64,000 nt of DNA from Alphaproteobacteria bacterium (GTDB taxonomy: Bacteria > Pseudomonadota > Alphaproteobacteria > DSM-16000 > Inquilinaceae): the NCBI GenBank assembly GCA_028284045.1, contig JANQSN010000056.1, positions 62,001 through 126,000 on the forward strand, given 5' to 3'. The translations under genes were made by a program, and so were the position numbers. Under the pieces are notes generated by a model. That model saw nothing but the letters and a program-made list of their open reading frames with translations, did no database searches and had not been told where the DNA came from. Numbering within the stretch: the first letter of the stretch is position 1; every line of letters begins with the position of its first letter. Positions 34,476 to 46,241 of this stretch are shown here, piece after piece.

Positions 34476-34828
34476 GGCGCGGCTCCCGCCTCGGGCGCGC
34501 GAGCGTTGAGGGCGTAGAGGTAGCGCAGGATCTCCGCGACGGCGCTGAACGCCTCCGTCGGGATCTCGTCGCCGACCTCCACGACGCCGAGCAGGGCCGC
34601 CAGGTCGGCATCCTCGCGAACCTTGATCCCCCGCTCGAAGGCGATCTCCAGGATGCGTTCGGCCAGCGCGCCATGGCCGGAGGCGATGACATGCGGGGCG
34701 GGGTCGCGGTTGGCCTGGTAGCCCAGCGCGATCGCCGTCAGCCGGGGCGCGGGCGTGTCCGGGCTTGGCCGGCCTGCGGTGTCGCTGTCGTCGCGATCGG
34801 ACACGGGCGTCGGGGCCTTTGGTTGCAA
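34472..34828 (-). CDS. FlhB C-terminal domain-like protein (FhlB type)
   Basis: A 118-residue soluble protein equivalent to the cytoplasmic FlhB-C region: RLTAIALGYQANRDPAPHVI, then GALAERILEIAFERGIKVRE, DADLAALLGVVEVGDEIPTE and AVAEILRYLYALN. It lacks the membrane domain and the NPTH autocleavage site. Stand-alone FlhB-C proteins (FhlB) are known and can partly replace cleaved FlhB-C in export switching. A full-length flhB with NPTH is also present at 37451-38554. It is the first gene of the leftward operon, next to the CtrA-type box. Confidence 0.85.
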   Translation of the reverse strand: MQPKAPTPVSDRDDSDTAGRPSPDTPAPRLTAIALGYQANRDPAPHVIASGHGALAERILEIAFERGIKVREDADLAALLGVVEVGDEIPTEAFSAVAEILRYLYALNARAPEAGAAP

Positions 34829-34901
34829 GGGGTCGGCCAGGGGTCGGCCAGGCCGGCCCGCGGCCCCACCGATGGATCTCCGACAGTCTCGCCATGCGCT
34901 G

Positions 34902-34916
34902 TTAAGTACGGATTAA
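34902..34916. promoter_or_regulatory. CtrA-type binding site (TTAA-N7-TTAA)
   Basis: TTAAGTACGGATTAA is an exact match to the consensus TTAA-N7-TTAA of the alphaproteobacterial master regulator CtrA. It lies in the 240-base gap between divergent flagellar operons, 73 bases before the FlhB-like gene and 152 before flgB. A further TTAA is at 34959-34962. In a genome this GC-rich, two TTAA words at the right spacing are unlikely by chance. Binding is inferred. Confidence 0.75.
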
Positions 34917-34968
34917 GCGGGGTTTTTCGCGGATCGGGCAGCGGCACTTCAGGGAATGTTAACCCCGC
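34917..34968. promoter_or_regulatory. Divergent flagellar control region: 8-bp inverted repeat next to the CtrA box
   Basis: GCGGGGTT (34917-34924) and AACCCCGC (34961-34968) are complementary and flank an AT-richer core beside the CtrA-type box. A 16-base-period direct repeat, CCGTCCCAGGGCA, lies further on at 35012-35024 and 35028-35040, just before flgB. I found no convincing sigma-54 element with both GG and GC parts correctly spaced. Function is unknown. Confidence 0.35.
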
Positions 34969-35068
34969 CGCGGGAAGATGATCGCCAGCGAAGACCCCAT
35001 CGCGCGTCCCGCCGTCCCAGGGCACTTCCGTCCCAGGGCAACGCCGGCGCGCCGGAGAGCGCAATCGA

Positions 35069-35479
35069 ATGGATATCTCTCAGTACGGACTGATGCAGAC
35101 GATCGCGCGGCGGCTCGACTGGGCCGGCGAGCGTCAGTCCGTCCTGGCCCAGAACATCGCCAACGCCGACACCCCGGCCTACCGCGCGATGGACGTGGAG
35201 GCGTTCGCGACCGTGATGGCGCGCGCCGCGTCGAGCGGGCCGCTTGTGCCGGCGAGCACCCATGCCGGACATCTGGCGGGCCGAGGCGCGGATATGGACA
35301 CACGCATCCAGGCGATGATGGACACGCCGGAGATCTCGCCCTCCGGCAACAACGTTTCGCTCGAACAGCAGCTCATGGAGCTGACCGACACGGCCGCTCA
35401 GCACCGCTTGGCGCTCGACCTGTTCCGCCGCCACACCGCGATGATGCGCATCGCCATCGGCCGCGGCGGCGGCGGGTGA
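35069..35479 (+). CDS. flgB: Flagellar proximal rod protein FlgB
   Basis: A 136-residue rod protein without a signal peptide, exported by the flagellar type III system. The N-terminal RQSVLAQNIANADTPAYRAMD is the FlgB/FlgC rod motif. The centre has the flexible loop, and the C-terminal helix includes NNVSLEQQLMELTDTAAQH with a final LFRRHTAMMRIAIGR. It is the first gene of the rightward operon flgB-flgC-fliE-fliQ-fliR-flhB and lies downstream of the CtrA-type box. Confidence 0.95.
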   Translation: MDISQYGLMQTIARRLDWAGERQSVLAQNIANADTPAYRAMDVEAFATVMARAASSGPLVPASTHAGHLAGRGADMDTRIQAMMDTPEISPSGNNVSLEQQLMELTDTAAQHRLALDLFRRHTAMMRIAIGRGGGG

Positions 35480-35523
35480 TCGGGCGCGGCGGAGACTGAC
35501 GGGATACGCGGGAGAGGCACGCC

Positions 35524-35934
35524 ATGGACCTGACCGTACCGATGCAGATTGCCGCGGCGGGCCTGCGCGCCCAGGGCGACCGCATCCGCGTGGTGGCGGA
35601 GAACCTGGCGAACGCCGACAGCACCGGCGCGACGCCGGGCGATCTACCCTATCGCCGGCAGGTGGTGAGCTTCGCGCGGGAGTTCGACCGGGCGCTCGGC
35701 ATCGACACGGTCCAGGCGGCCGAGCCGGCGCTCGACCCGTCGCCCTTCCGGCGGCGCCACATGCCCGGCCATCCGAGCGCCGATGCGGAAGGCTATGTGC
35801 TGTTCCCCAACGTCAACTCGGTCGTGGAGATGATGGATCTGCGCGAGGCCCATCGCAGCTACGAAGCCAATCTCAACGTCATCACCGTCACCCGGTCCAT
35901 GCTGATGGACACCCTGGAATTGCTGCGCGGCTGA
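35524..35934 (+). CDS. flgC: Flagellar proximal rod protein FlgC
   Basis: A 136-residue rod protein. It has the paired rod signatures AAAGLRAQGDRIRVVAENLA with NADSTG at the N-terminus, then GYVLFPNVNSVVEMMDLREA and a C-terminal RSYEANLNVITVTRSMLMDT. It packs with FlgB, FlgF and FliE at the base of the rod. GAGAGG lies upstream of the ATG. It follows flgB by 44 bases. Confidence 0.95.
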   Translation: MDLTVPMQIAAAGLRAQGDRIRVVAENLANADSTGATPGDLPYRRQVVSFAREFDRALGIDTVQAAEPALDPSPFRRRHMPGHPSADAEGYVLFPNVNSVVEMMDLREAHRSYEANLNVITVTRSMLMDTLELLRG

Positions 35935-35981
35935 TCCCCCCGGCCGCCCGCTTGAGCCCGCGGACAAGGAGCGCTTGAACC

Positions 35982-36293
35982 ATGGTTGCGCAGATCGCCC
36001 AGGCCGCCGCCGCCTATGCGGATGTGGCCGGCCGCAGCGCCGGTGCCGGCATGGAGCCGCGCGACGACCTCAAGCTCGGCACCTTCGCCGACATGGTGCG
36101 CGACCAGGTCACCAACGCCGTCGGCAGCGTCAGCCGGGCGGAGGCCGTCTCGCAGGCGGCAGTTGCGGGGCAAGCCGATCTGAACGAGGTGGTGCTGGCG
36201 GTGAACAGCGCGGAGATCACCTTGCAGACGGTGGTCAGCGTCCGCGACCGGATGATCGAGGCCTATCAGAGCATCATCCGTATGCCGGTCTGA
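35982..36293 (+). CDS. fliE: Flagellar hook-basal body complex protein FliE
   Basis: A 103-residue protein linking the MS ring or export gate to the rod. The C-terminal half carries the family pattern: GQADLNEVVLAVNSAEITLQ, then VVSVRDRMIEAYQSIIRMPV, the conserved FliE ending. It is exported without a classical signal. It lies 47 bases after flgC and 80 before fliQ. Confidence 0.92.
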   Translation: MVAQIAQAAAAYADVAGRSAGAGMEPRDDLKLGTFADMVRDQVTNAVGSVSRAEAVSQAAVAGQADLNEVVLAVNSAEITLQTVVSVRDRMIEAYQSIIRMPV

Positions 36294-36373
36294 CCGCGGC
36301 CGCCCTTTGGGCGGATCGCCGTCGCCGTCCCGGCCCGTCCCCCGCCACACCGCTTGCGACGGACGCCTGCCCC

Positions 36374-36649
36374 GTGAACTTCGCCGAAGTGGTCGATATC
36401 GGTCAGACGGCCTTGTCCACGACCATCGTGATCGCCGTGCCGGTGATGGCGATCGCCATGGCGACCGGCCTGTTGATCGCGCTGTTCCAGGCGCTGACCC
36501 AGATCCAGGAGATGACGCTGACCTTCGTGCCGAAGATCGTCGTCATCATGATGTCGCTGATCGTGCTGCTGCCCTTCATGGTCTCCACGCTGCTCGGCTT
36601 CGCCGAAGGGCTGTACGACCGGATCGCCGCGTTCGGTCTGGCGGTCTAG
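36374..36649 (+). CDS. fliQ: Flagellar export gate protein FliQ
   Basis: A 91-residue two-helix membrane protein. It opens with NFAEVVDIGQTALSTTIVIA and continues with GLLIALFQALTQIQEMTLTF, the FliQ signature, then a second helix ending in FAEGLYDRIAAFGL. The GTG at 36374 gives the usual length of about 90 residues. It belongs to the FliPQR export channel and is 24 bases before fliR. Confidence 0.94.
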   Translation: MNFAEVVDIGQTALSTTIVIAVPVMAIAMATGLLIALFQALTQIQEMTLTFVPKIVVIMMSLIVLLPFMVSTLLGFAEGLYDRIAAFGLAV

Positions 36650-36673
36650 CCCGGGCGACGAAGGGGCCGGGGG

Positions 36674-37432
36674 ATGCTCGCCGCCTTCGTGATCGAAGAG
36701 CTCTTCGCCTTCTTCCTGGTGATGGTCCGGGTCGGTGCGGCCTTCATGCTGCTGCCCGGCATCGGCGACGCCTATGTGTCGCCGCGGATCCGGCTGGTCT
36801 TCGCGCTGGCGGTCAGCTTCATCGTGCTGCCAACGCTGGTGGACACGCTGCCGGCGATGCCGGACACGCCGCTTGAGTTGGCGCTGCTGCTGTTCGGCGA
36901 GACGCTGGTCGGCCTGTTCATCGGCGTGATCGCCCGCATGCTGATGACCGCGCTGGAGGTCGCCGGCACGGTGGCCAGCATGACGACCAGCCTGGCCAAC
37001 GCCCAGATCTTCAATCCGGCGGCGGCCGTCCAGGGGTCGCTGGTCTCCGGCTTCTTCCTGGTGATGGCGCTGGTGCTGATCTTCGCGACGAACCTGCACC
37101 ACCTGCTGCTGATGGCGGTGGTCGGCAGCTACCGGCTGTTCCCGCCCGGGGACCTGCCGCCGATCGGCGACATGGCGGACGTGGCGACGACCCTGGTGGC
37201 CGACGGCTTCACCATCGGCGTCCAGCTCGCCGCGCCGTTCCTGGTGGTCGCGCTGATCGTCTACGCCGCGATGGGGCTGATGTCGCGTCTGATGCCGCAG
37301 ATGATGATCTTCTTCGTCGCCTTGCCGGCGCAGATCCTCACCGGCATTGCGGTCCTGCTGGTGGTCTTCAGCTCGGTGATGCTGGTCTGGCTGGAGTATT
37401 TCCAGTCGGGCTTCGTCGGCCTGCTTGGCTGA
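36674..37432 (+). CDS. fliR: Flagellar export gate protein FliR
   Basis: A 252-residue membrane protein with five or six helices. Recognisable FliR segments are FFLVMVRVGAAFMLLPGIGD, GETLVGLFIGVIARMLMTAL, and LLMSRLMPQMMIFFVALPAQ-like sequence at about 195-215. GGGGCCGGGGG precedes the ATG. It lies in the middle of the early flagellar export operon, 18 bases before flhB, and seals the FliPQR channel. Confidence 0.94.
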   Translation: MLAAFVIEELFAFFLVMVRVGAAFMLLPGIGDAYVSPRIRLVFALAVSFIVLPTLVDTLPAMPDTPLELALLLFGETLVGLFIGVIARMLMTALEVAGTVASMTTSLANAQIFNPAAAVQGSLVSGFFLVMALVLIFATNLHHLLLMAVVGSYRLFPPGDLPPIGDMADVATTLVADGFTIGVQLAAPFLVVALIVYAAMGLMSRLMPQMMIFFVALPAQILTGIAVLLVVFSSVMLVWLEYFQSGFVGLLG

Positions 37433-37450
37433 GCGGGCGGAGACGTCGCC

Positions 37451-38554
37451 ATGGCGGAAGATACCGACGACAGCCAAAAAACCGAGGAACCGACCCACCG
37501 AAAGCTGGAGAAGTCACGCGAGAAGGGGCAGATCGCCCAGTCTCAAGAGATCAAGCACGTGTTCAGCCTGGCCACGGGCGTTCTGGTGATCGGCGTCTTC
37601 CTGCCGATCTTCGGCACGGATCTGACCGGCGGGCTCGGCCATTTCCTGACCCATCTGCACGAGGTGAACACCGATCCCGGTGCCGTCCTGGAGTTGATGA
37701 CCACCGGCGTCTTCAGGATCACCGCGATTCTGGCGATCCCGCTCCTCTTGTTCGTGCTGTCCGCGGCGGCGGCGTCGCTGGTCCAGTTCGGCTTCCTGAT
37801 CTCCGCGGAGAACATGAAGCCGAACCTCAACAAGCTCAGCCCGATCAAAGGTCTGAAGCGGATGTTCGGGCCGCGGGCGGTGGTCGAGCTGGTCAAAGGG
37901 ATCATCAAGATCTCGTTGGTGGGGGCGGCCGCCTACTTCCTGGTCTCACCGCTGCTCGGCGGCGGCGTCGAGACGCTGGCCGGCACGTCGATGGACCGCC
38001 TGCTGACCATCGTCTGGCGCGAGGTCCTGCTGCTGACGGTCATCGTCACGGTGATGACCGCCGGCTTGGCCGCCATCGACTACGCCTACCAGCGATACGA
38101 GTTCATGAAGCAGCAGCGGATGACCAAGCAGGAGGTCAAGGACGAGTACAAGCAGACCGAGGGCGATCCCCATGTCAAAGGGCGGCTGCGCAGCATCCGT
38201 CAGCAGCGCGCGCGCCAGCGCATGATGGCCGCGGTGCCGCAGGCCGACGTCGTGGTGACCAATCCGACGCATTTCGCCGTGGCGATGCGCTATCGTCCCG
38301 AGGAGATGGCGGCGCCGCGGGTGGTGGCCAAAGGCATCGATTCTCTGGCGCTGAAGATTCGCGAGGTGGCGGCCGAGCACGAGGTGGCGGTGGTGGAGAA
38401 CCCGCCGCTGGCGCGCGCGCTCTACGCCGTCGTGGAGATCGACCAGGAAGTGCCGCCGGAGCATTATAAGGCGGTTGCCGAGGTGATCAGCTACGTGTTC
38501 CGGTTGCAGAACCGAACGATCGAGCGTCCGGCCGACGCCACCGCCGCAGACTGA
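37451..38554 (+). CDS. flhB: Flagellar export specificity switch protein FlhB
   Basis: A 367-residue membrane protein with an N-terminal EDTDDSQKTEEPTHRKLEKS signature, four membrane helices from about residue 37 to 210, and a cytoplasmic C-terminal domain. The autocleavage motif NPTH is intact at residues 271-274 (VVTNPTHFAVAMRY). Cleavage switches export from rod/hook to filament proteins. It is full length, unlike the stand-alone FlhB-C homolog at 34472-34828. cckA follows 55 bases later, possibly sharing the transcript. Confidence 0.95.
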   Translation: MAEDTDDSQKTEEPTHRKLEKSREKGQIAQSQEIKHVFSLATGVLVIGVFLPIFGTDLTGGLGHFLTHLHEVNTDPGAVLELMTTGVFRITAILAIPLLLFVLSAAAASLVQFGFLISAENMKPNLNKLSPIKGLKRMFGPRAVVELVKGIIKISLVGAAAYFLVSPLLGGGVETLAGTSMDRLLTIVWREVLLLTVIVTVMTAGLAAIDYAYQRYEFMKQQRMTKQEVKDEYKQTEGDPHVKGRLRSIRQQRARQRMMAAVPQADVVVTNPTHFAVAMRYRPEEMAAPRVVAKGIDSLALKIREVAAEHEVAVVENPPLARALYAVVEIDQEVPPEHYKAVAEVISYVFRLQNRTIERPADATAAD

Positions 38555-38609
38555 CGGCCGGGACACGCGCCGCGGCCGGACAGCGGCGAGGGGAGGACGC
38601 CGGAGGCCC

Positions 38610-41126
38610 ATGGCAGCCCTGGAAGAACAGGTCGGCGCCGCGCTGGTGCCCGCAGGCAGTCCGTTGCCGGCGGCCCGGCGCTCCGTCGTGCCGGTGTTGA
38701 CGGTGATTGGCGGGGCGACCGTGGCCGCGGCGCTGGCGACGCTGGCCGGTTTGCACCTCGCCGGGGTGGCCGTCGAGCCATGGGCGCCGGTGCTGGCGGC
38801 GGCGGGCGCCGTCGGCCTCGGTTTCCTGGTGCTGGCGATCTGGCGTCTCTGGCATGCCGACCGGTTCCATCTCCGGCTGCTGGAGGCCGAAGAGGACGGC
38901 AGCCGCGGCCTGTTCGTGATTGCCGCCGACGGTCGGGTGCTGCACGGCAATCAGGCGATCCCGAGCCTGGTCGAACGGCCGCCCCGGCATGTGCGCGATA
39001 TGGCCGCGGCGCTGGGCGACGGCGAGGAGGTTGCGGCGCATCTGCAACGGCTGACCGAGGCGGCGGCCGCCGGCGGCGGCTACACCACGGAGATCGAGAC
39101 TCGCCAGGGCGACCGGCGGACCTGGTGGGTGATCACCGCCGCGCCGCTCGCTCGCTGGCCGGGACATCTGCGATTCTCGCTGGAGGAGGTGACGGCGCGC
39201 CGCCAGCTTGAGCTGGTGCTCCGCGAGGAGCAGGTGAAGCTGGTCGACTTCATGGACCATGCGCCGGTCGGCTTCTATTCCGTCGACGCGGAAGGCCGGT
39301 TCCTGTTCGTCAACGCGACCCTGGCGGAGTGGCTCGGCCTGGAGGCCGCGCAGATGGTCCGCCGGCCGCACCATCTGCACGACATCCTGATCAACCCGCC
39401 GAGCGACACCGCACCCTTCGCCCTGACGCCGTCGGGCGAGGACCTGTCGACGGTGACCGTGCTGATCCGCGGGCGCGGCGACACGCCGATCCAAGCCTCC
39501 ATCGACCAGACGGTGGTGCGCGGCGAGCACGGCGAGATGCTGTGGACCCGCTCGGTGGTCCGGGACCTGACGCCGGAGCGCGAGATGCGCGAGGCGCTGC
39601 GGGCGTCGGAGGACCGGTTCGAGCGCTTCTTCAAGGATGCGCCGATCGGCGTCGCCCTGGTGGCGGCGGACGGCCGGTTGGACGAATGGAACACCACCTT
39701 CGCCGGGCTGGTGGCCGGTGCGGCGACGCCGCTGCAGGGGACGGCGTTCACCGACTTCGTGGTGGCGCGGGAGCGCACGGCGGTCCAGGCGCGGCTGATG
39801 TCGACGATCGGCGCACGCGGCGACCAGCGGCCGCTGGAGGTGCGGCTGGTCGGGGCGGATGAGCCGACGGTGCTGCTCTATCCCAAGCGGCTCGACGGCA
39901 CGATGAACGAGCCGGCGCGGCTGCTCCTGCACGTGATCGACCAGACGACACAGAAGAACCTCGAAGCCCAGTTCGTGCAGAGTCAGAAGATGCAGGCGGT
40001 CGGCCAGTTGGCCGGCGGCATCGCGCATGACTTCAACAACCTGCTGACGGCGATGATCGGCTTCTGCGACCTGCTGTTGCTGCGCCACAAGCCGGGCGAT
40101 CCATCCTTCGCCGACATCATGCAGATCAAGCAGAACGCCAATCGCGGCGCCAATCTGGTCCGCCAGCTTCTGGCGTTCTCAAGGCAGCAGACGCTGCAGC
40201 CGCGCGTGCTGAACGTCACCGACACGCTGGCGGAGCTGTCGAACCTGCTGCGCCGGCTGATCGGCGAGACGATCGAGCTGAAGATGGTGCATGGCCGCAA
40301 TCTCTGGCCGGTGCGGGTCGACCAGGGGCAGTTGGAGCAGACCATCATCAATCTCGCGGTCAACGCCCGCGACGCCATCGCCCGCGACGGCCAGGTGACC
40401 ATCTCCACCGGCAATGTCACCGTCGCCAATCCCCGCCGCCGCGGGTCGGAGGAGATGGCGCCCGGCGACTATGTGGCGATCTCGGTGGAGGACACCGGCG
40501 TCGGCATCCCGCCGGAGAACATCGACCGGATCTTCGACCCCTTCTTCTCCACCAAGTCGATCGGGTCGGGCACCGGGCTCGGCCTGTCGACCGTCTATGG
40601 CATCGTCCGACAGACCGGCGGCTTCGTCTTCGTCGACAGCGAGCCCGGCAAAGGTGCGCGCTTCACCATCTATCTGCCGCGCCATGTCGCGGTCCAGGCG
40701 GAGGCGGCAAGCGCTTCGGTCGAGCGCCAGCCGGCCCGCGACCTGACCGGGGCGGAACGCATCTTGTTGGTGGAGGACGAGGACGCGGTCCGGATGTTCA
40801 GCGCCCGGGCCTTGCGCAACAAGGGCTATGAGGTGCTGGAGGCGGAGAACGGCGAGGTGGCCTTGGAGATCCTCACCGCCCGCGCCGACGAGCTGGTGGA
40901 TCTGCTGATCACCGATGTGGTGATGCCCAGCATGGACGGCCCCGCCCTGATCGCCGAGGTGCGCCAGCGCCGGCCGGGCATGCGGGTGATCTGCATCTCC
41001 GGCTATGCCGAGGACCGCTATCGCGACCGCATCGGCGACGATGAGCAGGTGCATTTCCTGGCCAAGCCGTTCAGCCTCAAGCAGCTCGCGGCGAAGGTGA
41101 AGGACGTCCTGCGCGGGCCGGAGTGA
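38610..41126 (+). CDS. cckA: Hybrid histidine kinase CckA, cell-cycle phosphorelay
   Basis: An 838-residue membrane hybrid kinase. Two helices at about 26-50 and 57-80 are followed by PAS-like regions (about 210-325 and 335-445) and the DHp helix with His473 (GGIAHDFNNLLTAMIG). The ATP domain has VEDTGVGIP and GTGLGLSTVYGIV, and the C-terminal receiver has the acidic pocket VEDED, phospho-acceptor Asp769 (LLITDVVMPSMDG) and FLAKPFSL. CckA feeds ChpT, then CtrA and CpdR. The H-box and architecture fit CckA closely. It follows flhB, and chpT is about 6 kb upstream. Both kinase and phosphatase roles are expected. Confidence 0.95.
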   Translation: MAALEEQVGAALVPAGSPLPAARRSVVPVLTVIGGATVAAALATLAGLHLAGVAVEPWAPVLAAAGAVGLGFLVLAIWRLWHADRFHLRLLEAEEDGSRGLFVIAADGRVLHGNQAIPSLVERPPRHVRDMAAALGDGEEVAAHLQRLTEAAAAGGGYTTEIETRQGDRRTWWVITAAPLARWPGHLRFSLEEVTARRQLELVLREEQVKLVDFMDHAPVGFYSVDAEGRFLFVNATLAEWLGLEAAQMVRRPHHLHDILINPPSDTAPFALTPSGEDLSTVTVLIRGRGDTPIQASIDQTVVRGEHGEMLWTRSVVRDLTPEREMREALRASEDRFERFFKDAPIGVALVAADGRLDEWNTTFAGLVAGAATPLQGTAFTDFVVARERTAVQARLMSTIGARGDQRPLEVRLVGADEPTVLLYPKRLDGTMNEPARLLLHVIDQTTQKNLEAQFVQSQKMQAVGQLAGGIAHDFNNLLTAMIGFCDLLLLRHKPGDPSFADIMQIKQNANRGANLVRQLLAFSRQQTLQPRVLNVTDTLAELSNLLRRLIGETIELKMVHGRNLWPVRVDQGQLEQTIINLAVNARDAIARDGQVTISTGNVTVANPRRRGSEEMAPGDYVAISVEDTGVGIPPENIDRIFDPFFSTKSIGSGTGLGLSTVYGIVRQTGGFVFVDSEPGKGARFTIYLPRHVAVQAEAASASVERQPARDLTGAERILLVEDEDAVRMFSARALRNKGYEVLEAENGEVALEILTARADELVDLLITDVVMPSMDGPALIAEVRQRRPGMRVICISGYAEDRYRDRIGDDEQVHFLAKPFSLKQLAAKVKDVLRGPE

Positions 41127-41155
41127 CGCCAGCCGATTGGCCGCTTGCGGAGACG

Positions 41156-41170
41156 GAACAAAAAGAGTAC
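41156..41170. promoter_or_regulatory. Candidate alphaproteobacterial LexA box before recA
   Basis: GAACAAAAAGAGTAC fits GAAC-N7-GAAC (GTTC-N7-GTTC on the other strand), the SOS box of alphaproteobacteria, with one mismatch in the second half-site. It lies 55 bases before the recA start. Position at recA, a standard SOS gene, supports the call. Confidence 0.65.
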
Positions 41171-41224
41171 AAAAGGCCCGTTGAAGCGTCGCGCCACAAT
41201 CCGTAAGCAGGGGGGTCCCATCCG

Positions 41225-42304
<1,080 letters not shown>

Positions 42305-42323
42305 GCGCGCGCGGCCGGTCCGC

Positions 42324-42348
42324 CGGGCGGTTTGCCCGCGCCGCTTTT
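42324..42348 (+). terminator. Weak candidate terminator after recA
   Basis: CGGGC (42324-42328) pairs with GCCCG (42334-42338) around GGTTT, followed by CGCCGCTTTT. The stem is only five pairs and the T-run short. It is placed correctly 20 bases after the recA stop but may not be efficient. Confidence 0.3.
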
Positions 42349-42514
42349 GCCAATCCTTGATGCTGCCCTTCCGCCCGAGATCGGCGTGGCCGTCAAGGAG
42401 GGTTCCTTGCATGGCCCGCGCGGCGCACGCTAAAAGCCCGGCTTGAGCGCGGCGGCGATTGGGGGGTGCGCCCGGGCCGGCGGCGCCATGGCGAAGCAAG
42501 GGCAGTAGCAGGCG

Positions 42515-45214
<2,700 letters not shown>

Positions 45215-45359
45215 CCGCGCGCACCGGCCCCCGGGCGCGATGGGGGCTTGTGCCCCGGCACCTTCGGGGTCATCTGTGGCGTCGTTGAACGGGTGGCGGG
45301 GCGTGCCTGGGCCGCTCCCTTGCCAGCCTGCCTGACCGATGGCCGAGAGGACCCACCCC

Positions 45360-46211
45360 ATGACGGCACGCTTTGCCGGGACCGACGGCTATGTCGCCAC
45401 CGACGACCTCAGCGTCGCGGTCAACGCGGCGATCACGCTGGAGCGGCCGCTCTTGGTGAAGGGCGAGCCGGGCACCGGCAAGACTGTGCTGGCGCGCGAG
45501 GTCGCCCAGTCGATCGGCGCCCCGCTGATCGAATGGCACATCAAGTCGACCACCCGCGCGCAGCAAGGCCTCTACGAATACGACGCGGTCGCCCGGCTGC
45601 GCGACGGCCAGCTCGGCGACGCGCGGGTGCACGACATCGCCAACTACATCGTGCGCGGCAAGCTGTGGGACGCCTTCATCTCGCCGGTCCGTCCGGTCCT
45701 GCTGATCGACGAGATCGACAAGGCGGATATCGAGTTTCCCAACGACCTTCTGCTCGAACTCGACCGCATGGAGTTCCACGTCTACGAGACGCAAGAGCGC
45801 GTGACCGCCGCGAACCGGCCGGTGGTGATCATCACCTCCAACAACGAAAAGGACTTGCCGGACGCCTTCCTGCGCCGCTGCTTCTTCCACTTCATCCGGT
45901 TTCCCGATCCCGACACCATGGCGTCGATCGTCGAGGTGCATTTCCCGGGCCTGAAGCAGGCGCTGCTGAGCGCGGCGCTCGGCGTGTTCTACGAGGTGCG
46001 CGAGGTGCCAGGGCTGAAGAAGCGCCCGTCGACGTCGGAGCTTCTGGACTGGATCAAGCTGTTGCTGGCCGAAGACGTGCCGCCGGAGGTGTTGCGCGCG
46101 CGCGACGGCCGCACCGCCATCCCGCCGCTCTACGGTGCCTTGTTGAAGAACGAGCAGGACGTGCAGGCGTTCGAGCGGCTGGCCTTCATCAACCGGCGCG
46201 GGCAGCGCTAG
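45360..46211 (+). CDS. MoxR-family AAA+ ATPase
   Basis: A 283-residue AAA+ ATPase. Walker A GEPGTGKT is at about 41-48, Walker B VLLIDEIDKAD near 115-125, and the sensor ITSNNEKDLPDAFLRRCFF follows. A C-terminal lid domain ends FINRRGQR. GAGAGG lies ten bases before the ATG at 45360; an ATG seven codons earlier is less well served. A VWA protein gene follows after 30 bases, the standard MoxR-VWA pair, thought to remodel or insert metals into a client complex. The client is not evident here. Confidence 0.92.
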   Translation: MTARFAGTDGYVATDDLSVAVNAAITLERPLLVKGEPGTGKTVLAREVAQSIGAPLIEWHIKSTTRAQQGLYEYDAVARLRDGQLGDARVHDIANYIVRGKLWDAFISPVRPVLLIDEIDKADIEFPNDLLLELDRMEFHVYETQERVTAANRPVVIITSNNEKDLPDAFLRRCFFHFIRFPDPDTMASIVEVHFPGLKQALLSAALGVFYEVREVPGLKKRPSTSELLDWIKLLLAEDVPPEVLRARDGRTAIPPLYGALLKNEQDVQAFERLAFINRRGQR

Positions 46212-46241
46212 GCGGACGGTCGCCGGGGCCCGCGCAAACCC

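Noticed and set aside
34829..35068. Sigma-54 promoter for the flagellar operons
   Set aside because: GGCAC words occur, but none has a GC at the right distance for the -12 element.
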